From assembly GCA_964393795.1 (NCBI GenBank), contig CAYMWA010000125.1:1-10920 (forward strand): a DNA stretch of 10,920 nt, read 5' to 3'. Below the pieces are notes generated by a model. The model was not told the DNA's origin and did no database searches. It worked only from the letters and a program-made list of their open reading frames with translations. Below are positions 1 through 6,025 of this stretch, in pieces (position 1 is the stretch's first letter; every line of letters starts with the position of its first letter). Source of the stretch: Chryseosolibacter sp964393795 (GTDB lineage Bacteria > Bacteroidota > Bacteroidia > Cytophagales > Cyclobacteriaceae). The translations under genes were made by a program, and so were the position numbers.

Positions 1-436
1 ACTCTTCGAATCCGCTCGCGAAGTCGGGAAAATCGACCCCGGCGTTCCACTCAATAAAGATACTATTCACCGCCATGAAGATGATGACGATCAATACCGT
101 CACAACGGCTGGCATCGCGTCATAGCGGCGTGCGGTGAAAAAGTTCGCCAATGACTTTTGCTCGCGCATCAGATAGATCGCGGGTGCGACAATCAATCCC
201 ACGAAAGTGGCAAAGCCCTGAATGATGTAAAGGGATGTTTTAATCTCCGGATGTGCCATCGGCTGCTGAATGGCTTCCGCCAACTCGACCATGCCACCGT
301 CGTAAAAGGGGAGTGCGAAGAAGAAACCGACGATGGGGCCGACGATCACGAACCCCAACCCTACCATCAGCAGGATGATAATGAGATTTATTACCGGGTG
401 TTTTTCGGGGGTGCGACCTAATTCATGTTCAAACAT
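1..436 (-). CDS. CPBP-family intramembrane protease, N-terminal part (runs off the left edge)
   Basis: The frame is open from an ATG at 436 to the left edge, giving 145 residues that begin MFEHELGRTPEKHP. Three hydrophobic segments are visible, at about residues 16-45, 69-90 and 108-128, separated by short polar loops. The last visible stretch, FIEWNAGVDFPDFASGFEE, resembles the region before the catalytic domain in Cytophagales proteins annotated as CPBP (CaaX-protease/bacteriocin-processing) intramembrane glutamic proteases. The diagnostic EExxxR and HxxxH motifs would lie beyond the window, so the family call rests on remembered similarity of the N-terminus and the membrane topology. The ATG at 436 is preferred over the one at 426 because it follows a -7 promoter element at 464-471 by about 27 bases. 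The gene is divergent from dusB. Its substrate is unknown. Confidence 0.65.
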   Translation of the reverse strand, partial: MFEHELGRTPEKHPVINLIIILLMVGLGFVIVGPIVGFFFALPFYDGGMVELAEAIQQPMAHPEIKTSLYIIQGFATFVGLIVAPAIYLMREQKSLANFFTARRYDAMPAVVTVLIVIIFMAVNSIFIEWNAGVDFPDFASGFEE

Positions 437-451
437 CTTCCGGAAATAAAT

Positions 452-471
452 TATCTTTGCAGGCAAATATA
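452..471. promoter_or_regulatory. Two face-to-face Bacteroidota -7 elements in one imperfect palindrome
   Basis: The plus strand reads TATCTTTG at 452-459 and the minus strand reads TATATTTG from 471 to 464. Both match TAnnTTTG, the -7 element of the Bacteroidota primary sigma factor. The first points to dusB (ATG at 519, leader of roughly 55 bases). The second points to the CPBP gene (ATG at 436, leader of roughly 20 bases). The 9-base arms are inverted repeats with one mismatch around a central AG. Each predicted start site falls in or beside the opposite box. No convincing -33 TTG box is visible for either. Promoter function is inferred. Confidence 0.55.
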
Positions 472-518
472 AACAAGGTGGAGAGCATTTTACACTCTAC
501 AGCTGTTTAGTTAGAGAC

Positions 519-1514
519 ATGGTCAAGATAGGCAACATAAACCTGGGCGATTTTCCGCTCTTACTTGCTCCAATGGAGGATGTGAGCGATCCGCCCTTCC
601 GTGCGGTGTGCAAGGAAGGAGGCGCCGACCTTATGTATACGGAGTTTATTTCGTCGGAAGGGCTGATCCGCCATGCAGCCAAAAGCCGACAGAAGCTTGA
701 TATTTTTGAGTACGAAAGGCCGGTGGGCATTCAGCTCTTTGGCGGCGACATTGGCAGTATGGTGGAATCGGCGGAAATAGCAACTGCCGTTAACCCCGAT
801 CTGATTGACATCAACTACGGATGCCCTGTAAAAGCGGTGGCCTGTCGCGGTGCGGGTGCAGCGCTGCTGCAAGACATTCCTAAGATGGTGCGCATGACGG
901 CCGAAATTGTCAAATGCACAACATTGCCGGTAACGGTAAAAACACGGCTGGGCTGGGATGACAACACGAAAAATGTGGTCGAAGCTGCTGAGCGCCTCCA
1001 GGACATCGGTATCCAGGCGCTCACGATACATGGGCGTACACGCGTGCAGATGTACAAAGGGTCAGCCGACTGGACACTCATTGGCAGGATTAAGGATAAT
1101 CCCAGGATGCACATACCCGTTTTTGGAAACGGTGATATCAACTCGCCGCAAAAGGCACTTGAGTATAAGAATCGCTATGGCGTCGATGGCATCATGATTG
1201 GAAGAGCGGCCATCGGTTATCCCTGGATCTTTGACGAGATCAAACAGTTTTTGAAGGTTGGCATTCAACCGCCACCGCCCTCGATAATGGATCGCGTTCG
1301 CGTAGCAAAAAAACACCTCGAGTTCTCCGTCCGCTGGAAGGGCGACCGTATCGGGATTTTTGAAATGCGAAGACACTATACAAACTATTTTAAAGGCTTT
1401 GCTGACTTCAAACCTTTCCGCACCAGGCTCGTCGAAGCAGATACCTATACCGACGTACTCGCTATTCTCGATGAAGTGATGGAGCGGTACGCCAGCGACC
1501 CGGTTATTGTGTGA
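519..1514 (+). CDS. dusB: tRNA-dihydrouridine synthase (DusB type)
   Basis: This 331-residue protein is a normal full-length member of the Dus family, the FMN/NADPH enzymes that reduce uridine to dihydrouridine in the D-loop of tRNA. The TIM-barrel starts with LLLAPMEDVSDPPFR (residues 14-28), the usual FMN-binding first strand. The catalytic cysteine is Cys102 in NYGCPVKAVACRGAGAALL, which corresponds to the GCP motif of DusB. Further conserved blocks are KTRLGW (141-146), the substrate/FMN histidine in TIHGRTR (169-175), the phosphate-binding GNGDI (203-207) and GRAAIGYPWIF (228-238). The C-terminal helical tRNA-binding region follows and includes RRHYTNYFKGF. The start ATG at 519 has no clear Shine-Dalgarno sequence, as is usual in this phylum. 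DusB is the best subtype by length and motifs, but the exact uridine modified cannot be read from sequence. Confidence 0.93.
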   Translation: MVKIGNINLGDFPLLLAPMEDVSDPPFRAVCKEGGADLMYTEFISSEGLIRHAAKSRQKLDIFEYERPVGIQLFGGDIGSMVESAEIATAVNPDLIDINYGCPVKAVACRGAGAALLQDIPKMVRMTAEIVKCTTLPVTVKTRLGWDDNTKNVVEAAERLQDIGIQALTIHGRTRVQMYKGSADWTLIGRIKDNPRMHIPVFGNGDINSPQKALEYKNRYGVDGIMIGRAAIGYPWIFDEIKQFLKVGIQPPPPSIMDRVRVAKKHLEFSVRWKGDRIGIFEMRRHYTNYFKGFADFKPFRTRLVEADTYTDVLAILDEVMERYASDPVIV

Positions 1515-1623
1515 AAAAAGATCGACGCGCCGTTTGGTGTTTATCTTGCTAATCGCAGAACCTCATTGGTACAGCAATTTTAAGAACTGCTGGTATCTGA
1601 TCCGACGTGGTTCGGTTCGGAGG

Positions 1624-1631
1624 TAATTTTG
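1624..1631 (+). promoter_or_regulatory. Bacteroidota -7 element for the outer-membrane protein gene
   Basis: TAATTTTG matches TAnnTTTG and lies 23 bases before the ATG at 1655, which would leave a leader of about 17-19 bases. The -33 region is not convincing. The element suggests the gene is transcribed independently of dusB, from which it is separated by 140 bases. Confidence 0.45.
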
Positions 1632-1654
1632 ATTAGAAGTTTAAGTTGCGATCC

Positions 1655-3484
1655 ATGCGAAGCGTCTTCCCCTTTTTTTGTGCACTCGCCATCACCCTGC
1701 TGATACCGGCATGGCTTTGTGCACAGGAAAGAGATTCTACGAAGAACAAGACGGACACGACAAAGACCGGACTGTTTCAGGATATCAAGCAAAGCAAGCT
1801 GTCACAACGCATCCTCAAATCGATTACCCGTGCCGAAACCGATCCTACAGCGGCTATAAGAAGTGAAGCAGCCTTTATGCCCTATGAAGGAAGAATTATC
1901 CGGCATATCGTACTGCACCACCTCGACTTCGACCGGACGGTTTACGATACAGCGAAAAATATCAAAACATTCGTTACGCGACTCGGCAACAAGCTGCACA
2001 GCACTTCAAAGGACTGGGTGATCCGCGACAATCTTTTTGTTCGTGAAAATACTCCGGTCAATCCTTATAAACTCGCAGACAACGAGCGCTATCTGCGCGA
2101 TCTCAACTTCTTGCTGGATGCGAGGTTTCATGTGGTGCCCGTCCCTGAGTCATCCGATTCAGTAGATGTGATCGTAGTGACGCGTGACGTGTTTAGCCTC
2201 GGAGGAACGGTTAACCCCGCTAATCCTGCCAAGACAAAGTTGCGTCTTTACGATGCGAACCTCGGAGGGTGGGGTCAGCGACTTGAATTCAACGGAATTA
2301 TCGAGCCCGAACGCGATCCGAATTTCATCTATGAATTCCTTTACCAGAAGAACAGTATCGGAGGCTCCTTTATCAATGGTACGATCGGTTACACACAATT
2401 GAACTCAGGAAGCAGTTATGGTGAGGAAGAAGAAAGCGCCTACTATATCCGGTTCGACCGGCCATTGGTTTCTCCCTACACGCGCTATGCCGGTGGGATT
2501 GAATTGAGCCGCAACTGGTCGATGAATTACTTCAATGTGCATGATACCGTCTTTCGCGATTACCGCTACGGGATCAATGATTTCTGGATCGGATACAACA
2601 TAGGTGCCAACAGCCATCACGATCGCAGTCGTCACTTCATCGCGATCCGGGCGTTTGACCAGCATTTCAACCGGCTACCGCAACAAAGTCGGGAACGGGA
2701 GCGGCTGCTTTATAGCGATCAGCGTTTTCTGCTTGCTTCCGCCACGTTTTTCAAGCGAAACTTCTATACCGCGCGCTACATCTACGGCTTTGGCCGGACT
2801 GAAGATGTGCCCTACGGTCACAACATTTCCCTGACGGCGGGATGGACAAGACAACGCGGAATTGATCGTCCCTATGTGGGGGTAGATGCACAAAAGTCGC
2901 TGGTGCACAGGATGGGCGAGTTTTATACGTTCGGTCTGAGGGCAGGAGGATTTAAGGGCGCCAGTGGATTGGAAGATGCGACGCTTTTACTTTCGGCGGA
3001 GTTGACCAGCCGTCTCATTCCTCGCGGACGCTTTCTTTTCCGGCAAATGATCAGGGCCGACTACACGCGTCTGTTCCGACAGCGTACAGCTATGCCGCTT
3101 GACATCAACAACGAATTTGGTCTCCAATACTTTAGAGCCGACAGTTTGAACGGCACAAAACGGTTCAACATTCATACGGAAACAGTTGCTTTTTCTCCGT
3201 GGCGATTTCTCGGCTTCCGTTTTGCGCCGTTTGCTTTTGGGGAGATGGCCCTGATTACGGGAGAGGATGACAACATCTTAAGTGACAAACCCTTTTTCGG
3301 GTTTGGTGGTGGCATACGAACGCGAAACGAGAATCTTATTTTCGGAACGGTGGAGCTTCGGCTTGTCTACTATCCGAGAACGATCGAAGACATCAGTGCT
3401 GTTGCTGTACGTTTGACGACAAACCTCCGGATAAAATACAGTGCGGGTTTTGTACGGGCGCCTGATTTTGTTCGGTACAACTGA
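1655..3484 (+). CDS. Secreted POTRA-like/beta-barrel outer-membrane protein (BamA/TamA-like)
   Basis: The product has 609 residues from the ATG at 1655. An in-frame TTG nine bases upstream is possible but less likely, because the ATG begins directly with a signal peptide: MRSVFPFF, a hydrophobic core, then cleavage after LCA before QE (about residue 23). LC is not a lipobox, so this is not predicted to be a lipoprotein. A charged linker follows. At about residues 75-184 comes a segment with the pattern of a POTRA domain (RIIRHIVLHHLDF, DNLFVRENTPVNPYKL, ERYLRDLNFLLDARF, DSVDVIVVTRD). The rest is rich in alternating aromatic and polar residues, as in a transmembrane beta-barrel, with FGFGGGIRTRNENLIFG and ELRLVYYPR near the end. 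This is the architecture of Omp85/BamA/TamA-like proteins, which insert or export proteins at the outer membrane. The protein ends in VRYN rather than an aromatic residue, and I cannot point to a canonical VRGF/Y loop motif. It is therefore an Omp85-like protein of unassigned role rather than BamA itself. Confidence 0.65.
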   Translation: MRSVFPFFCALAITLLIPAWLCAQERDSTKNKTDTTKTGLFQDIKQSKLSQRILKSITRAETDPTAAIRSEAAFMPYEGRIIRHIVLHHLDFDRTVYDTAKNIKTFVTRLGNKLHSTSKDWVIRDNLFVRENTPVNPYKLADNERYLRDLNFLLDARFHVVPVPESSDSVDVIVVTRDVFSLGGTVNPANPAKTKLRLYDANLGGWGQRLEFNGIIEPERDPNFIYEFLYQKNSIGGSFINGTIGYTQLNSGSSYGEEEESAYYIRFDRPLVSPYTRYAGGIELSRNWSMNYFNVHDTVFRDYRYGINDFWIGYNIGANSHHDRSRHFIAIRAFDQHFNRLPQQSRERERLLYSDQRFLLASATFFKRNFYTARYIYGFGRTEDVPYGHNISLTAGWTRQRGIDRPYVGVDAQKSLVHRMGEFYTFGLRAGGFKGASGLEDATLLLSAELTSRLIPRGRFLFRQMIRADYTRLFRQRTAMPLDINNEFGLQYFRADSLNGTKRFNIHTETVAFSPWRFLGFRFAPFAFGEMALITGEDDNILSDKPFFGFGGGIRTRNENLIFGTVELRLVYYPRTIEDISAVAVRLTTNLRIKYSAGFVRAPDFVRYN

Positions 3485-3499
3485 ATTCCCTGCTTTTTG

Positions 3500-3507
3500 T
3501 ATATTTG
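3500..3507 (+). promoter_or_regulatory. Bacteroidota -7 element for the glutamate-synthase-like gene
   Basis: TATATTTG matches TAnnTTTG in the 44-base gap after the preceding stop. Transcription would start near 3512, leaving a leader of about 15-18 bases before ATG 3529. The element overlaps the alternative TTG start at 3505, which argues for the ATG. The -33 box is weak. Confidence 0.5.
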
Positions 3508-3528
3508 ACGCATACGGTTAACCTCGCT

Positions 3529-5109
3529 ATGAGAAGAATATTCATCACGTCAAGCCTTGTAGTCACAGGGCTGATCCTCCTTTGGGCATTTTTTCAACCT
3601 CTCGCACTACTTTTATTCGCTGTTGTCGGGCCGCTCATCTACATGGGCATTGCCGATATGGTTCAGAAGAAACGTTCGCTGCGTCGAAATTTTCCGCTGG
3701 TGGGGCGACTGCGGTATGTGTTTGAAGACTTGCGGCCGAAAATTCAGCAGTATTTTGTCGAATCGGACACCGATGGCGCACCGATCAACAGAATCGATCG
3801 GTCCGTCATTTATCAACGCGCCAAGAAACAGATCGACACCACACCCTTTGGAACGCAACTGAATGTCTACGCTGAGGGCTATGAGTGGATGACGCACTCG
3901 ATTGTTCCGGTAGACTTTCGTTCCGTGGACAATCATCCGACGGTTCGTGTAGGCAACAAGGACTGCAAACAACCCTACATGGCCAGTTTGTTGAACGTGT
4001 CGGCGATGAGTTTCGGGTCGCTGAGCGGGAACGCCGTTGAAGCGCTCAACGCGGGTGCGAAGATCGGCGGCTTCGCCCATAATACGGGTGAGGGAGGAAT
4101 TAGCCCGCATCACCTTAAATATGGAGGAGATCTCATTTGGCAGATAGGTACCGGTTACTTCGGTGCGCGCGACGAAGGCGGACATTTTTCGCCGACCGCG
4201 TTTGAGAAGAATGCACTTCGCCCTGAAGTGAAGATGATCGAGTTAAAAGTCTCACAGGGCGCCAAGCCCGGTCACGGCGGTATCCTGCCCGGCAAAAAGA
4301 ATACGCCGGAGATAGCCGCTATTAGAGGCGTGAAGCCCTGGACGACAGTATTTTCTCCGCCATATCACAGTGCCTTCAACACACCGCGTGAAATGATCCT
4401 GTTCATCAAACAACTGCGTGACCTGTCGGGTGGGAAACCAATTGGATTCAAACTTTGCGTCGGACGCAAGAGCGAGTTCATTTCCATATGCAAGGCGATG
4501 GTAGCGCTTGACATCTATCCCGATTTTATTACTGTCGATGGCGGTGAAGGAGGAACGGGTGCTGCGCCGCCGGAATTCTCCAACTCCGTCGGCATGCCAC
4601 TGCTCGATGGTCTTGCCTTTGTCGACAACATGCTTCGCGGATTTGGTATCCGTGAACACATCAAGGTCTGTGCTGCCGGAAAAATACTGACTGGTTTTCA
4701 TATCGCCCGGGCTATCGCGTTGGGCGCCGACTTTTGCAACAGTGCCAGGGCGATGATGATGGCGATCGGGTGTATCCAGGCATTGGAGTGTAATAAAAAT
4801 ACCTGCCCGACCGGCGTGGCAACGCAGAACCCCGCGCTCACGGTAGGGCTGGTGGTTGCCGATAAGAAAGTCCGGGTGGCCAATTATCACAAGCACACCA
4901 TCGAAAGCTTCAGTGAGCTTTTAGCTTCGGCGGGACTTAGTGATCCCCGGAAGCTGAACCGCCACCAGATTAATCGACGAGTTTTCATGAATGAAGTCAA
5001 GACCTTTGAGGAAATTTATCCTTCTATTCCTGCGGGCTCCATGCTCGCCGACGTCGTTCCGCAACAATACCAGAAGTCATTCGAGGCTGCAAGTGCCGAC
5101 AAATTCTAG
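3529..5109 (+). CDS. Membrane-anchored FMN-binding glutamate synthase family protein
   Basis: The product has 526 residues from ATG 3529. The upstream TTG at 3505 would overlap the promoter box. Residues 4-42 form two hydrophobic segments that probably anchor the protein in the inner membrane with the catalytic domain in the cytoplasm. The body is the FMN-binding synthase domain of glutamate synthase (GltB central domain). It contains SAMSFGSLSG (about 158-167), NTGEGG (185-190), KVSQGAKPGHGG (240-251), VDGGEGGTGAAP (336-347) and a 3Fe-4S ligand set CIQALECNKNTC, with cysteines 415, 421 and 426 spaced C-x5-C-x4-C. The N-terminal glutamine amidotransferase domain and the C-terminal GXGXG beta-helix of true GltB are both absent, and no gltD partner is nearby. 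It therefore probably does not act as a conventional glutamine-dependent synthase. Such stand-alone proteins are widely annotated as FMN-binding glutamate synthase family, and their substrate is not established. The flavin/iron-sulfur fold is secure, the reaction is not. Confidence 0.88.
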   Translation: MRRIFITSSLVVTGLILLWAFFQPLALLLFAVVGPLIYMGIADMVQKKRSLRRNFPLVGRLRYVFEDLRPKIQQYFVESDTDGAPINRIDRSVIYQRAKKQIDTTPFGTQLNVYAEGYEWMTHSIVPVDFRSVDNHPTVRVGNKDCKQPYMASLLNVSAMSFGSLSGNAVEALNAGAKIGGFAHNTGEGGISPHHLKYGGDLIWQIGTGYFGARDEGGHFSPTAFEKNALRPEVKMIELKVSQGAKPGHGGILPGKKNTPEIAAIRGVKPWTTVFSPPYHSAFNTPREMILFIKQLRDLSGGKPIGFKLCVGRKSEFISICKAMVALDIYPDFITVDGGEGGTGAAPPEFSNSVGMPLLDGLAFVDNMLRGFGIREHIKVCAAGKILTGFHIARAIALGADFCNSARAMMMAIGCIQALECNKNTCPTGVATQNPALTVGLVVADKKVRVANYHKHTIESFSELLASAGLSDPRKLNRHQINRRVFMNEVKTFEEIYPSIPAGSMLADVVPQQYQKSFEAASADKF

Positions 5110-5149
5110 TGTGCTAAAGTGGGATATATAGGGAACCAGACTTTTTTCT

Positions 5150-5157
5150 TATTTTTG
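5150..5157 (+). promoter_or_regulatory. Bacteroidota -7 element for the 167-residue protein gene
   Basis: TATTTTTG matches TAnnTTTG and lies 16 bases before the GTG at 5174, giving a leader of only about 10-12 bases. The -33 region (around 5125) has no TTG. The neighbouring T-rich run at 5142-5147 makes a chance match more likely here than elsewhere. Confidence 0.4.
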
Positions 5158-5173
5158 AAAAACCGTTAAACCA

Positions 5174-5677
5174 GTGCTGCGAAAATTCTTTCCCCTTGAT
5201 AAGAATTACGTTCTCGAAGAAGCGCAACTGGCCCTCGAGACACCGCTGTTGCAATACCTCGTCGATTTTGTTAAGGTTGAATACCTCATGCGTACGAATC
5301 CGCTGGGAATGATGGATTCGACGGCTTCCAGAATTACGAATCATGAAGGGAAGGACTTTCGTCATCTCCACGATTTCTACGTGAACCTCATGGGTGTTTT
5401 TCGCTACAAGTTCTATGGTGACAACCAACTGGAATTCATATTCGACGGAAAAGATTGTTTTGAACAGTATCAGCAGGAATGGTCGGAGTGTTTCCGCCGG
5501 TGGACACGGGCATTCTGCCAGCATGAGAATTTCCTCCGCGCCGTGCTAGACCTGACCGTCTTCTATCCGGCCGACAGTCCCGTGCTGATGGTCGACAACC
5601 GGATGAATGCCTTTATCAGTCAGTATTTTGATGTGAGGATTGATCCGCGTAAAGGCATCATCAGAAAAATGGCTTGA
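5174..5677 (+). CDS. Conserved-looking cytoplasmic protein of unknown function, 167 aa
   Basis: I do not recognise a characterised family. The frame opens with GTG at 5174. An in-frame stop lies only 18 bases upstream and no ATG occurs until residue 39, so GTG is the likely start. There is no signal peptide and no transmembrane segment. The protein is rich in aromatic and charged residues and predicted to be globular and mostly helical in its first half (DKNYVLEEAQLALETPLLQYLVDF), followed by motifs such as TNPLGMMDSTAS, ITNHEGKDFRHLHDFY and YGDNQLEFIFDGKDCFEQY. Coding character is good: codon use resembles its neighbours, and it fills the space between two well-supported genes. It converges on acyP with 11 bases between the stops. 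Function cannot be inferred from context. Confidence 0.75.
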   Translation: MLRKFFPLDKNYVLEEAQLALETPLLQYLVDFVKVEYLMRTNPLGMMDSTASRITNHEGKDFRHLHDFYVNLMGVFRYKFYGDNQLEFIFDGKDCFEQYQQEWSECFRRWTRAFCQHENFLRAVLDLTVFYPADSPVLMVDNRMNAFISQYFDVRIDPRKGIIRKMA

Positions 5678-5688
5678 CTACCTCCTGG

Positions 5689-5961
5689 TCAGCGCATAAT
5701 CGCGAATCCACTGAAGTGCTGAAGCGGCCCCTCGCTTACTTCACATTTTTCCACTACGGCGTGTGGCGGCCCCTTATGACACCATTGCACAAATGCGTCG
5801 AGCTTTTCAGCTTCACCTTCTGCTTCGATGTAAACGCTTCCGTCAGGTTGGTTTTTTACCCATCCCGACAGCTGCAATGCATTTGCTTTCTCCTGCGTAG
5901 ATGCGCGGAAGAAGACACCCTGTACCACACCCGTTACGGTGATGTTGAGATGTTTTTTCAT
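5689..5961 (-). CDS. acyP: Acylphosphatase
   Basis: This 90-residue protein has the normal size of acylphosphatase, a small cytoplasmic enzyme that hydrolyses the carboxyl-phosphate bond of acyl phosphates such as acetyl phosphate or 1,3-bisphosphoglycerate. The signature GVVQGVFFR (residues 11-19) holds the phosphate-binding loop and the catalytic Arg19. The second signature GWVKNQPDGSV holds the catalytic Asn37. IEAEGE and GPPHAVVEKCEV complete the alpha/beta sandwich. The start is the ATG at 5961, which opens with MKKHLNITVTG, as in family members. It lies 64 bases downstream of the aldehyde dehydrogenase gene on the same strand, with a hairpin between them, so cotranscription is possible but may be attenuated. 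A link to acyl-phosphate metabolism near a glyceraldehyde-3-phosphate dehydrogenase-like enzyme is suggestive only. Confidence 0.95.
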   Translation of the reverse strand: MKKHLNITVTGVVQGVFFRASTQEKANALQLSGWVKNQPDGSVYIEAEGEAEKLDAFVQWCHKGPPHAVVEKCEVSEGPLQHFSGFAIMR

Positions 5962-5984
5962 GGTACAAGAGATTTTGGAAGAAG

Positions 5985-6012
5985 GGCAGGAAACACGTTA
6001 TGTGCTCCTGCC
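5985..6012 (-). terminator. Intercistronic hairpin between aldehyde dehydrogenase and acyP genes
   Basis: A 7-bp perfect stem (GGCAGGA at 5985-5991 with TCCTGCC at 6006-6012) encloses a second 3-bp stem (CAC/GTG) and a 5-base loop. In the minus-strand transcript it follows the aldehyde dehydrogenase stop by 13 bases and precedes the acyP ATG. What follows on that strand is pyrimidine-rich (CTTCTTCC) rather than a clean U-run. The clearer T-rich flank is on the plus strand (GTTCTTTT). It could terminate, attenuate or stabilise one end of the message. Confidence 0.45.
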
Positions 6013-6025
6013 GTTCTTTTCAATT

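Noticed and set aside
158..421. Plus-strand 87-codon frame opposite the membrane protease gene
   Set aside because: It lies antisense to the well-formed membrane protein and has polar, low-complexity composition without any recognisable motif.
561..1141. Two overlapping minus-strand frames inside dusB
   Set aside because: dusB carries all family motifs across this span. The antisense frames are cysteine/arginine-rich shadows.
1572..1592. Hairpin CAGCAATTT/GAACTGCTG as a dusB terminator
   Set aside because: The stem has a mismatch and a wobble, and no T-run follows on the plus strand.
3613..4896. Minus-strand frames of 190 and 214 codons inside the glutamate-synthase-like gene
   Set aside because: They are long but antisense to a conserved enzyme. 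Long shadow frames are expected at this GC content.
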